Shown here: one piece after another, positions 52,651-63,294 of the stretch
How the letters are laid out: each line of letters starts with the position of its first letter
Numbering within the stretch: the first letter of the stretch is position 1
NCBI RefSeq assembly: GCF_000151665.1
Contig: NW_013171827.1
Location: 82,001-146,000, forward strand
DNA length: 64,000 nt
Reading direction: 5' to 3'
DNA from: Blastocystis hominis
Lineage: Eukaryota > Sar > Bigyra > Opalinata > Blastocystidae
The notes under the pieces: model-generated
What the model was told of the DNA's origin: nothing
Seen by the model: only the letters and a program-made list of their open reading frames with translations
The model's database searches: none
Position numbers and translations under genes: made by a program

Positions 52651-54431
52651 TGCGCGGGGCGGCAGGTGGAGTAGAGCGCGCGATAGACGGGCTCGCGGAG
52701 ATAATGGCTGGGGGTGAGGCAGGATAAAAGAGAAAAAAACAGAAGACGGACGCGGAGCAAGGCCATCTGCACGCAGAGACGCGGCTGCGCGGCGTAGTAG
52801 CGCTGCACGCGCGCGGCCAGACCCTCCAAGCGAACCTCGTCGCGCAGACGCGCCACGTAGGCGGTGGAGTGCGCGTCGCTCTGCTGCTGCGATCGCACGT
52901 AGTCGGCGGCGAGCTGCGCGACGTACTGCGCCAAATCGCCCTCGATGCGCGCGGGCGAGTCGCTGGCGGCGAGGTCTTGGAGGTCGGCCTCCAGCGTGTT
53001 GGCGCCGCGGATGGCTTCGTAGACGTTGTAGAACTCGAGGGAGAGCGAGGGATGCGACTCCACGAGCGACAGCATCGACTCGATCAGCTCGAACACGCGG
53101 CTCCAGTCCTCCGGAGAGAGCGAGCCGCTTCGCGACGCGCTGCGCAGCTGCGAGACGACGCAGTGCGAGAGCACGCGCAGCTGGTATTTCACGCCCAGCT
53201 CGGCGGCGAACGGAAGCAGCTCGCTGAAGTTCTGCAGCACCAGCGACGCGCCTAGGCCGTGAGACAAGCTACGGAGAGGAAACTTCGCTTCTCGCGCGTT
53301 TCCAGGATCGAGCGCACCGCCGTCATCAGTTTCTCGGGCGTTTCGTAGGTCTTCCGCACGACTTCGGCCTCGGCTTCGGCCTCGGAGAGCTCGGTTTTCT
53401 CCTTGTCGAGCTTCTTTCGCTCCTCGTCCTTGCGCTTCTTCTCCTCCTCTTTCTTCTTCTTCTCCTCCTCTTTCTTCTTCTGCTTCTCGATGTCCTTCGG
53501 CTGCAGCACCCACTTCGCACGTCCCGTCAGCTTGGGGTTCGGCTCTTCGTCGCTGTCGCTATCGCTGTCACTGTCGCTCGAGAAATCGCTATCGGACGAC
53601 ATGGCTTCCGAATCGTAGTACGATTCATCATAGTACGATTCATCACTCTCCGAGCTCTCACTATCGCTCTCTTCAGATCCAGAACCCGAACCCGAACCCG
53701 ATTCAGATTCAGATTCAGAATCAAACTCGGATCCGGACTCCGATTCACTTCCATACGAAGAACCCGAATCGCTCTCCGATCCAGACTCCGATTCGCTCGG
53801 CTCCGGCTCCGACTCGCTCTCTTCGATGGGGTTGGCACGGAAATCCGCAACTAGCTGGGCGAAATCGGCGTTCTTCAACTCCTTCTTGATGGTTTGCTTC
53901 ATTCGGTTGAACGCCATGGCGACATTCTTTGAAAAATTCTTTGTATCCGCCTTCGAAGTGTTATTGATCGCGTCGTCCAGCTTCACAAACTCGCGGATGT
54001 ACATCACGGGATAGCCCTACACATCATCTCCAAAACCCTCACAAACAGTCTCACTCAGAACACGACCATGGTCATCCACCTGACTCTTCAATTTGTCATA
54101 GTCTATATGTCAGTTTTCATCCCAATTCCCACCATTTGCCAACTGGACCCAGTCATTGATTCTAAAGTGATTCTTTATATTTCTGGTCACTTCCTTCATC
54201 TCGTCCATATATTTCTCCCTGCAAATAAACCACGCCAAGCCAAACTCACTTAGGAGTCTTGACGATACGCTTCTCTTCTTCGCTATCGCTATCGGATTCG
54301 ATGACATACTTGGACTTCTCCATAGGCTTGCGTTGAACCACTTCCTCGGAAGAATCGGAGTAAGACGAATAATCGCTGTAATCGTCTTCCGAATCGTATC
54401 CTGCCCAAAATCGATTTTGATTATTCGACAT
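51476..54431 (-). CDS. EIF3C: translation initiation factor eIF3 subunit c
   Basis: Core scaffold of eIF3 on the 40S ribosome. Begins MSNNQNRFWAGYDSEDDYSD, an acidic N-terminus like other eIF3c chains (which contacts eIF1/eIF5). Then VKLDDAINNTSKADTKNFSK and the long acidic Ser/Glu/Asp run (53.55-53.83 kb), a Lys/Glu helix, and the helical repeats with FYNVYEAIRG. The C-terminal PCI/winged-helix part has YQSLSLEGLCEMFSLPADRV. Introns near 51953-51982 and 52218-52247 (both 30 nt) contain CCGCGG. TAG 51476-51478. The acidic low-complexity insertion is longer than I would expect in the family. Confidence 0.9.
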
Positions 54432-54557
54432 TCGGAATCACTTTATCCAGTCAAGGTGCTATAAAGCTTTATTTTTTTCTGTAGGCGTTTCAAACCAACT
54501 CTTCTTTTTCACTTATTCCTATTCATTCTCAAGTTTTTTGTGGAAGAGGAAAATCAA
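54432..54557. promoter_or_regulatory. shared divergent promoter of eIF3c and CSL4
   Basis: 126 bp between the two ATGs, AT-rich, containing a TTATTTTTTT stretch. It links two RNA/translation genes in divergent orientation. Confidence 0.5.
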
Positions 54558-55271
54558 ATGAGTGAAAATCACGAATTCCGTGTTGTACCGGGAGGTTTGG
54601 CTTCTTTAGGGACTCTGAGCTATAGATCGTATTGGCTCGTGTGAAGAATTTGAGTGCGGCGACGGAGTTTTTGCAAACAATGGTATTATTTATTCATCCA
54701 TCGTTGGTACGCGAAAACAAAAACCAGGAAGTATGTGCCTCTTTGGTTAGTAAAATGTGTAGCAAAGCTTCCTATCATCTACGTTGAGCCTGCCAAACAA
54801 GTTATTATTCCGAATGTTGGCGATATTGTGCTCGCCCGCGTCACTTATGTGACGGCTGTGTAGAGGTTTCGATTATGCGTGTGATATAGAATGGCAAGCC
54901 TCCATATATTGTGTGTCAACGGAGTTGCTGTTACCTCCTACTTCCGAGGCACAATCCGTAAAAACCATGTTCGGGCCTTTGAAATTGACAAAGTTGTAAT
55001 GTACAACTCCTTCCGCATTGGCGACATTGTTCGAGCGCGCGTACTATCGCGAGGAGATCGGCGTTCCTACTTTCTGTCGACCGATCAGAATGATTTGGGA
55101 GTCATTCTGGCCACCAGCGCTACAGGAAGTCCGATGATTCCTGTAAGTTGGGAATTGATGCAATGTCCCGAGACGAAGCAAGTGGAATACCGCAAGGTAG
55201 CGAAGATCCTCTCGGATGAGGAGATCAACGTGTTGAAGAACAAACAATTGGTGAATGAACTTGTTTCATAG
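54558..55271 (+). CDS. EXOSC1: exosome cap subunit CSL4
   Basis: RNA-binding cap subunit of the RNA exosome. N-terminal NHEFRVVPGDRIGSCEEF and NNGIIYSSIVGTRKQKPG match the CSL4 N-domain (human YCIPGERLCNLEEG ... GYIFSSLAG). The S1 domain has VIIPNVGDIVLARVTYV, then LHILCVNGVAV, YFRGTIRKNHVRAFEID and MYNSFRIGDIVRARVLSRGD. A zinc-ribbon-like end contains MIPVSWELMQCPETKQVEYRKVAKI; the paired cysteines of the archaeal ribbon are reduced to one here. Introns of 30-49 nt near 54602-54632, 54681-54730 and 54849-54889. Stop TAG 55269-55271. Confidence 0.9.
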
Positions 55272-55417
55272 AAAAAGGGCAGCTTTCCAGATTGAAGTAT
55301 GAGTCCTATTCGTTTATAATAGTACTACTTATTTTTATATGAATATGCGTATTATAATTTTTATTATTAATAATAATAATAATAATAATAATAGTATTGT
55401 TGTTATTATTTCCATGC

Positions 55418-55425
55418 TGTTTGTT
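55418..55425 (+). terminator. poly(A) octamer for CSL4
   Basis: TGTTTGTT about 147 bp after the TAG, beyond an (AAT)n run at about 55363-55392; a rather distant match. Confidence 0.45.
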
Positions 55426-55512
55426 GGCTTTATTGGCTTTTATCAAAGGAGCGAAACACAAAACAAAAGATCACTATTTCCCTTCTCTCTCTTTTCTCAT
55501 TCTTCACTGGTC

Positions 55513-57250
55513 CTACACTTTCTTAGGCACAGCGAAGCTTGAAAACACGTGAATGTTGCCTTCCATCGTTCCCGCCAAAAACACAAAACACGAATTGACA
55601 TCCTCCGTTACATTGTTTTTCTTTTTATATGCCTGAACCACCTCGTTCACGTCTTCGATCTGGCCCGGTTTGCAGTTCTGAATCGCATTATCCGGAACGA
55701 TCGTCACACACGATAATCGTTCGTGTTCCAAGCAGCAATGAAAGCTTTCAAACGCCTCGTAATGCATAATTCCGTCTCTAACTACCGTAGGCTTCACCCC
55801 CAAGTCGCAAGCCGTCCTCCACATAAATCTACTCCGAAGCACGCTCTACTTCCTACATTCTGTCGTCATCCGATCCGCACACGATGTACTTCTCATTGCT
55901 ACTATTTCTAACTCCTTCCCTACACCTCGACCTAATCGATGCTCGGAATTGCCGACTTCGGTTGGCATGACCCTTATATTTACTAATGAGCCCGAACGTG
56001 TCCATCGAAATCAATCGAATCCGACTATCGTTCGTGGTCACCACCATACACTGCCCTTCATTGCGCTCCACAAACGCGATCCCCGTGACTTTCCTCCCCC
56101 TCTTATCTTTCCCGCGGTGATTCCTGCACTCGGTCTGCGTGAAGTACCGCAGTCCGTCCGAGTAGTAGAAGATCACCTGCCCATCGAGCAGTCCCGCGGC
56201 GCAGAGCCGTCCGCCCGGGCAGAACGTCACAGTGGAGATAACCGCGGGTGCCTGGACCCACTTGAGGACGCATCCCTGCGGAATGGACCAGATGCGGAGC
56301 TTCCTGTCCATGGATCCGGAGAGGAAATAGCTCTCTTCCTCGGGAAAGAAGTCCACGGAGGTGACCATGTCTCTGCGCGTGAGAGAGAGGAGAAGGAGGC
56401 GTGCTTGTGCCGGAACTCGCAGAGGCAGGAGGGATCGTGGATGTGCCACAAGCGAACCGTGCAGTCCAGCGACGCGGAGAGAAGAAACCCGCTTTTCGAC
56501 CACGCCAAATCCACGATGTGCGACTAGAAAACAAATCGCTGCCAGGCAAGAAACGGTGTGTCCTGCGTATTTCCGCACAGGCGCTTCATCGAACACATGC
56601 ATGAGGTCGCTCCTCGAGTCGCGCCCCAGCGTCCCCGTTCGGACTTTCCACACGCAGATCACGCCGTCGGCGCCGGCAGACGCGAGATACTCGCCATCGG
56701 GACTGAACTTCAGCGCCCACACGGCCTTTCTGCAGGTAAAGCGACCGAGGGAAGCGACTTGTGCTCGCGAAGCTCCTGGCAGATGCGGAGCTCACTCAGC
56801 TCTTGAAAGGATTTGCCGACGACGTTCACTTTGATGGTGCCTTCGGAACGATCTCCGGACTGAGCGTTAGAGGAAAACGAAGAGAGAGACGGAAGGATTC
56901 AACGAGTCGGAGTCACTTTGTTTGAGTAAAAAAATAACAAATTGTACACGTCGGATTCGTCCGAGAAATCGTCGTATTCATCGTTCTCTAGAGCTTAGCG
57001 GAGAGAGACGAATTAACCGGATGTTTCTTCTATCTACCTGTTAAATTCATCTCTACATAGGATACAGTCTCCCGAATGTCCATGCCTTCTTAGCGAAAAG
57101 AATATCTGCTTCGTTTTTTCTTGTATTCTCTCTCGTTTTTTGGATCGAGTGTATTCGTATCGTTGGCTTACGTCAGATTGATACTCCGATTTTGTTTTTG
57201 CTTTGAATCTTGCATCTTGACTCGATTCTCCTGTCAATAATTCGTTGAAC
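55513..57250 (-). CDS. WDR44-like WD40 protein
   Basis: WD40 propeller close to WDR44, the Rab11 effector in endosome recycling. Diagnostic blocks: IKVNVVGKSFKELSELRICQEL, then AVWALKFSPDGEYLASAGAD, VRKYAGHT, LAWSKSGFLLSASLDCTVRL, YFLSGSMDRKLRIWSIPQG, GRKVTGIAFV, VVTTNDSRIRLI and FGLISKYKGHANRSRQFRAS, then EKYIVCGSDD. These follow the order of human WDR44. The N-terminal half of human WDR44 is absent or very short; the 5' exons (56.9-57.25 kb) encode an acidic DDEYDDFSDES stretch, and the exact start is unsure. Several introns of about 30 nt. Three CCGCGG copies lie in exons. Confidence 0.86.
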
Positions 57251-57305
57251 CATTCTATTTCGTTTTCCCTATTCAGCAGGTGCGGACACGAATCGTTCCC
57301 TTTTC

Positions 57306-57313
57306 AACAAACA
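57306..57313 (-). terminator. poly(A) octamer for the EF-hand/PIPK gene
   Basis: TGTTTGTT on the minus strand 36 bp after the proposed TAG. Confidence 0.65.
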
Positions 57314-57348
57314 TCCCACATAAACACAGGACCCTTGCCTTAAATCTC

Positions 57349-60148
57349 CTACGCCTGCTCCTCCTGCTCCTCCTGCTCCTCCTGCTGCCGTCTCAGCTCT
57401 CTCTCCTTGAGGTACTTCTTCGGGATTCCCTTGCCCAGCATCAGCGTCTTCACCTTCGGATCCGACAACTGATTCATGAACGCTATAAACCGTTTCTGGT
57501 ACTTCTCTAAGCCTTACGTCCTCCTCCTCTCCCCCCACGCGGCTTCTGCACGGAGACGCCCTTTCCGTCCATAAACACCGTCTTGATCGCGAGCTCGCCG
57601 AACTTCCGCGCGTTGAAACTACCCCTCACACCGCTCCTCCTCGCTCACTGAATCAGGATATCGATCACGCCCATGTAGTACACCTGCGTCCCGTCCTCGC
57701 TCAGCAGACCGCCCCAATCGCGCTGCCAGAACGGCACGTGCCGCCCATACACGGACTTCGCGCGCGGCGGGAGCGGTCCCTCCACGTTGTGGATCCCCAG
57801 CAGCAGCGAGTAGTCGATGATGCCGCACTCCGCCAGGAACTGCGAGTCCTTCGCCAGCTGGCTCTGGAACTGCGTCGTGGTCTTCTCGTTCAGCCGGATG
57901 TGCTCGTTCAGGTCCACGATGTCCAGATCCTTCAGCGCGCGCGCCGTGTCCCCGCGGTCCGCGTCCTTCGTGCTACGCGTCACGCCTCCCCCGAAAACGA
58001 ACAAGCGGCCCACCCAGGAGCCCTTGAGGTCGTAGCGGCGATGGATTTTCAGCGGCGTGTCGAAGAGGTTCCCCATCACCACGAAGTAAATGCTCTTGCT
58101 CCCCACCTTGCTGTGCCGGCCCTGGCGGATTTTGTGCGCGCCCAGGAATCGCACGAGCATCGTGTCGCGGTTCTGCACCATGTGGGAATAGTATTTCTCG
58201 AGGATGTGCCGGAAGAAGCGGTGCTCGGTGTGGGAAATCGTCTTCACCATGTACTTCCCATCGAACGAGTAGTAGAAAAACGAGCCCGACTTCCCCTCGG
58301 AATACAGTTCCGTCAGGGTCGACAGGGTTCCCATGATGATGTTCCCTACCCCTCACGTCGGCCCCTCATCGCTACGCAGAATCTGCTGCGGACCGATCGA
58401 CGACATGTACTCATCCGCCGAAACGCCCCACAATTCGCGGAGTTTCCGGAACACCATGGGCGCGTAGTCCACAAACCGCACGTCATCCGCGGGAGATTTG
58501 CCCGCAGAGGTGTGGGGCAGCACGATGGTGAGCTTCTCCTTCATGGTGTAGTCGGCAGGGCAGAGGTCGCGGTTGGCTTCGACCATCACGCGGCCGATCG
58601 CCAGGCGGATTCCGATCATGATGTTCACCACCATGTTCCAGCTTTCGTGCACCGGATGCACCGCCTTCCCCTTGCTATCCATGTGGTGCTTGTTCTACGC
58701 TTCACCGCACGCCCTTCTTCCCCTACTTGCAGCATGTCCACTTCCCACGGCTTCTCCTCCTCCGAGTCCTCCGAGTCCGAAATCGCCTCGAACGGCCGCG
58801 TCCGCTTCAGGTCCTGCACCACTTCCACTGTGCTCGGCGGCAGCAGCTTATCCACTTGTTGCTCCAGCAGGTGGTCCGTCTGCGACTCCCTGGACTGCCC
58901 AGCAGGCCCGGCAGGCCCGGCAGAACCCATAGGACCGGCAGAACCCGCGGGACCCGGCAGTTGCTGCTGCGAGATCGATATTCTCCGCGCTGACTCGGGC
59001 GCTCCATCGGCACTCAGGTTGCGCAGGGATTGCGGCACCGACTCCTGCGTCGAACCCACCACCACCTTGTCCACCTAGGTCGCAGACACCGCGGGAATCT
59101 ACCGTGTTCTGGAAGCTGTTGAGGTGCAGGAGCAGCTGGTACTGCCGACTGATGCTCTCTCCCAGCAGCTCCTGCACTTGACGCATGTCCTCGTCGTTTT
59201 CCACGCCATTCCCGCGGTCACACACGCGGTTCACGTGCTCCAGCATGCTGGCGAGCGAATTGAGAAGATCGGAAGCCACTTTCTTGCTGGTCTACGAGAG
59301 AGCGAGCGAAGAAACGCCCACGGAAAGCTGCTGGTGGACGTAGAAGGGGAGCTGCATGGCCAAATCGCGATCCTGAAGAAGGCCTTTTTCGGAGCTGAAG
59401 TGACTCATCCAATTCGTGAGGCCTAGAGGATAAGAGAAACAAGAGAGAGAGAGAAAAAAATACCAAGGTTCTTAAAGCAGCGCTTGAACTCTTCGAAAGT
59501 CACTTTATTATCTTTGTCGACATCCATTTGCTCGAAGAGTTTCTATAGGGCATTCACAACAACAGGGAGAGAAGTACTTTGACCGCTTCGGGCTGGATTC
59601 CTATGTTTCGAGTACCGTTGTGAGCCAGGCTAGAAGTGAATTACAGAGAGGGGCGGAAAACTTGTCCACGGAGTTTACAACACGCTGGGTCGAGTTCAGA
59701 ATCAGCTGGAAATCATCCAGAGAGATCTCCCCCTTGCGCTCCGAATCGATCATATCAAACGAAAATTTCTACACTGGAAGCTCCTCGAACAACATACGAG
59801 CTTTTCATCTTCGGTTCCTTGAGTCAAGGTGTGCAGTCCAATCGCATACTCCCGAAAAGATATAACTTTACGATTTCCTGTGCTAAACGCGTTGAAAAGC
59901 AGATCAGTGAACGGAGAATCTCCCAAGGCACCTAGTAGGCCAAGTGACTCTCGAAATTGGACTCTAAAAGTGACCAATTACTCAAAAATCGTGGTACATG
60001 TCCATAACATTCTTTCCGTCGGTATACGATCGGAAGTACTTCAAATTTGTCTCCAAATCTTTTTTGGAATACCCCAATTCATCCTAGTCTCTCAAAGAAC
60101 GGTTAAACGAGCTACAGCCAATGCTTCGATATCGACAATTTCATCCAT
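57349..60148 (-). CDS. EF-hand / phosphatidylinositol-phosphate kinase fusion
   Basis: One continuous spliced frame joins a calcineurin-B/NCS-like EF-hand module to a PIP kinase. EF part (59.45-60.15 kb): FREYAIGLHTLTQGTEDEKL, FDMIDSERKGEISLDDF, and a near-canonical loop DVDKDNKVTFEE. The linker has a Pro/Gly run ([19 protein letters not shown]). The kinase is intact: SWNMVVNIMIGIRLAIGR, DYAPMVFRKLRELWG, GKSGSFFYYSFDGKYMVKTI (ATP Lys), IHRRYDLKGSWVGR and ECGIIDYSLLLGIHN. It ends with a (EEQ)n coiled tail and TAG 57349. Introns of 28-41 nt, one (59075-59102) with TTCCCGCGGT. An upstream exon may extend it to about 60290. Similar EF-hand/PIP5K fusions are known in Plasmodium. Two N-terminal junctions remain uncertain. 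Confidence 0.88.
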
Positions 60149-60352
60149 GACCTTCTATCAAGATAGAATGGGAAAATCAATAGGATTAAACCGTAATTCC
60201 AAAAACACCAATCCATTTTCCAAAATTAGTCTTGCCGAAAAGTGCAATTCCACAATTCAGAAAACCCTTGTTTACCCTGCATACTGGGTTTAAACGAAGT
60301 CCTTTGGGATTCAAGTATTGCTACTTCACATTATTAATACGATTGAATACAA

Positions 60353-63279
60353 ATGAGCGACAGTGATTCAGAAAACGTGCCTATCAGTCAGTAACGCGTT
60401 TTCGTGTTGATGACATGAATAGAACTTTGAATGACAGTGATTCGGATGTTTTCATGGATGAGGTGGATGAGGACATTGATGATGACTCAGTGCTTGATAA
60501 TGTAAGTATCTTCGGACATGGTTATAATGGATTAGCTATATGATTCGGACGATGACGCTCCAATTGTCAAGTACGGTTCCCTTGGGAGTAATTATGCTAG
60601 AAAGCCCCAAACTCCAACTTCCAAGAGAGCGTCTAAGAAGAAAAGTGCGTCCCGTGAGGAAGTGTCAAGTGATGATTCAATGATGGACTATATCGTGGAT
60701 GATGGCGATGATAGTGGTACGGATAGTTACAAGTCGTTGCAAAAAATGGGGTTGAGACGTAGTGAAGATGGTGAGCCACCGAAGCGAAAGAGAACTGCCC
60801 GGAAATCATCTGCTACCTCTTCGAAATCAAAAGCACGGCCGAAGAAGCAGGAAAAATCGACTCCTCGATCGAGATCGCCATCCAAGCCTACCTCCACCAA
60901 AGCCCCAAATAGTGCAACCTCTAAAGTAGCCGCCAAACCCAAATTCAAAGCCACCGCCAAGCCCACCGCCGAGCCCACCGCCGAGCCCACCGCCAAAACC
61001 CCGACCAAAACCCCGACCAAAACCCCGACCAAAACCCCGACCAAAACGCCCTCGACGCGCAAGCCCCGGGCAAAGCAGAGCCTTCCGCCGATCTCTCCGA
61101 CGAGTTCCCCCTTTCCCCCTTTCTCCCCGTAGTTCCGCGGCTCCCCGCCGTTCCCGGAAGCGCGCGTCTCCGAGCGCCTCGAAGTCACGTGACTCGACGG
61201 ACGCGATCGCGGTGAAGCTGGAGCACCTTCTGGACCGCGCGAAACAGCAGCGGAAGTCGAAGGAGCTCTCACCGGTGGAGCTTCTGGACCGCGCGGTGCA
61301 GGTAGCGACGAAGGCTCGCGCTCCTGGATAGGCGTACAAGTGGTGGGAGCATCACCGCGGGGAGGAGGATTCCTATTGGACGACGCTGCAGCACAACGGG
61401 ATGGTCTTCCAGCCGCTCTACGCGCCGCACGGCGTGCCGCTCTACTACGACGGGAAGCCCGTGGCGCTGACGCCCGAGCAGGAAGAGATCGCGACGCTCT
61501 ACGCGCAGGTGGGCGACGACGCGATCCAGCTGCGCGACCCGAAGACCGCCGCGGTGTTCAACGCGAACTTCTTCTCGTTCTTCCGCGAGGCGCTGGGCGC
61601 GGACAGCCCGGTGCGGACCATGGACAAGTGCGACTTCAGCGCGATCCGCGCGCACCTCGAGGCGCAGCGGAAGCAGCGCGTCAAGACCTCCGCGGAGGAG
61701 AAACAGCAGCAGCAGCTGCGCATGGGGTACATGCTGGTAGACGGCAACTGCCAGAAGGTAGGGAACTACGTCATCGAGCCGCCCTCGCTGTTCCGCGGCC
61801 GCGGCATGCATCCGCGCATGGGCTCGGTGAAAATGCGCGTGATCCCCGAGCAGGTACTGCTGAACGTGGACCTGAACATGGCGGTGCCCGCGTGCCCGAT
61901 GCCCGGACACAACTACGAGTCGATCGTGTGCAAGAAGGACACGCTGTGGCTGGCGAAATGGGAGGACAACCTCGGCCATGGCAAGTACTGCGGCGTGAAC
62001 GCGTCCTGCTATTTGAAGGGGCAGAACGATATGGAGAAGTACGAAATCGCCCGCAGACTCAAGCGGTTCATCCGGAAGATCCGCTCCACCGTGCTGCGAG
62101 ACCTCAAAAGCGACGACAAGAAGGAAAAGTCCCGATTTGTGGAATTCCATGAAGCGCAGACAACTCGCCACGGCGATTTGGATCATCGATAAACTCGCGC
62201 TGCGTGTCGGAAACGAGAAATCCGAGGTCGGTTTCCACTCCCGCGGTTATCTCTAGGACGAAGCCGACACGGTAGGATGTTGTTCTCTGCGCGTGGAACA
62301 CTTATCCTTCGCGGACGACTGCACGCTCACCCTGGATTTCCTCGCGAAGGACTCGATGCCCTACCACCAGACCATCCAGGTCCGATTCCCGCGGTTCTCT
62401 GACGGCTAGCTCGACCAATACGAAGGCGGGAAGCTGGTGTTCAAGAACTTAAAGTCGTTCTGCAAGGCGAAGAGCCCGAAGGACGACGTGTTCGACCTGC
62501 TGTCGACGTCGTCGCTGAACGCGCGGCTGACCCAGTTCATGCCCGGCCTCACCGCGAAGGTGTTCCGAACCTACAACGCGTCGGTGACGCTCGAGGAGCA
62601 GCTGCACTCCACGTACCCCGCGGGGACGTCGGTCGAGGAGATGGTGCTGCAGTACAACGACGCAAACCGCGAGGTGGCGATTCTGTGCAACCATCAGCGC
62701 TCGCTGCCGAAGAATTGGGACCAGACCAACGCCAAGAAGCGCGGGCAGATCGAGCTGCTCCAGCGGCAGACCGACGAGCTGCGGCAGATGCTGCGCGATG
62801 TGCGCGCGCAGAAGCCGGTGGAGCTGCTGCCCGAGGCGTACTGGGCCCCGGTGAAGAAGGAGGAGGTTCCGGAGGACGCGAGCGAAGAGGAGCGGAAGCA
62901 AATCAAGGAGAAACACGACGAAAGGGTCGCCGAGCGCGCGCAGTATCTGCATCTGTTCAAGTCACAGCCCACCGAGGCGCAGGTAGAGAAGAGGCTGGAG
63001 GCGTACTCCAAGCGGTTGGCGGATGGGGAGCTGAAGCTGCGCGACATGGTGGATGTCTGATGATGGAGTGAGGTGTAGGAGTCAAATAAGCTGGTGGCGC
63101 TGGGGACCAGCAAGATTAATTATATGGATCCGAGAATCACGGTGGCGTGGTGCAAACGAGTAATGGAAGGAGGAAAAAGTGATGGGTAGAACGAAGTGCC
63201 GATTGAGAAGATTTTTGCAAAGACGTTACGAACCCGACATAATTGGGCTATGTGCGTTCCCGAATCCTATCGTTTCTGA
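60353..63279 (+). CDS. TOP1: DNA topoisomerase I (type IB)
   Basis: Relaxes supercoils by single-strand nicking. Acidic Ser/Asp N-terminus ([12 protein letters not shown]), then a Lys/Pro linker with five repeated TPTK units. Core: [48 protein letters not shown] (family GLFRGRG.HPK.G), [33 protein letters not shown]. The C-terminal domain has [20 protein letters not shown] with the active-site Tyr. Ends VPESYRF, TGA 63277-63279. About ten introns, most 30-32 nt; those at 62227-62256 and 62380-62409 contain CCCGCGG, and one near 61131-61176 contains CCGCGG. The poly(A) octamer lies seven bases after the stop. Confidence 0.96.
61134..62625. repeat. CCGCGG palindrome island 4 (TOP1)
   Basis: About eight cores, three of them in introns. 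A looser scatter runs through the PIPK gene before it. Confidence 0.8.
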
Positions 63280-63286
63280 TTCCTAT

Positions 63287-63294
63287 TGTTTGTT
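63287..63294 (+). terminator. poly(A) octamer for TOP1
   Basis: TGTTTGTT seven bases downstream of TGA. Confidence 0.8.
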
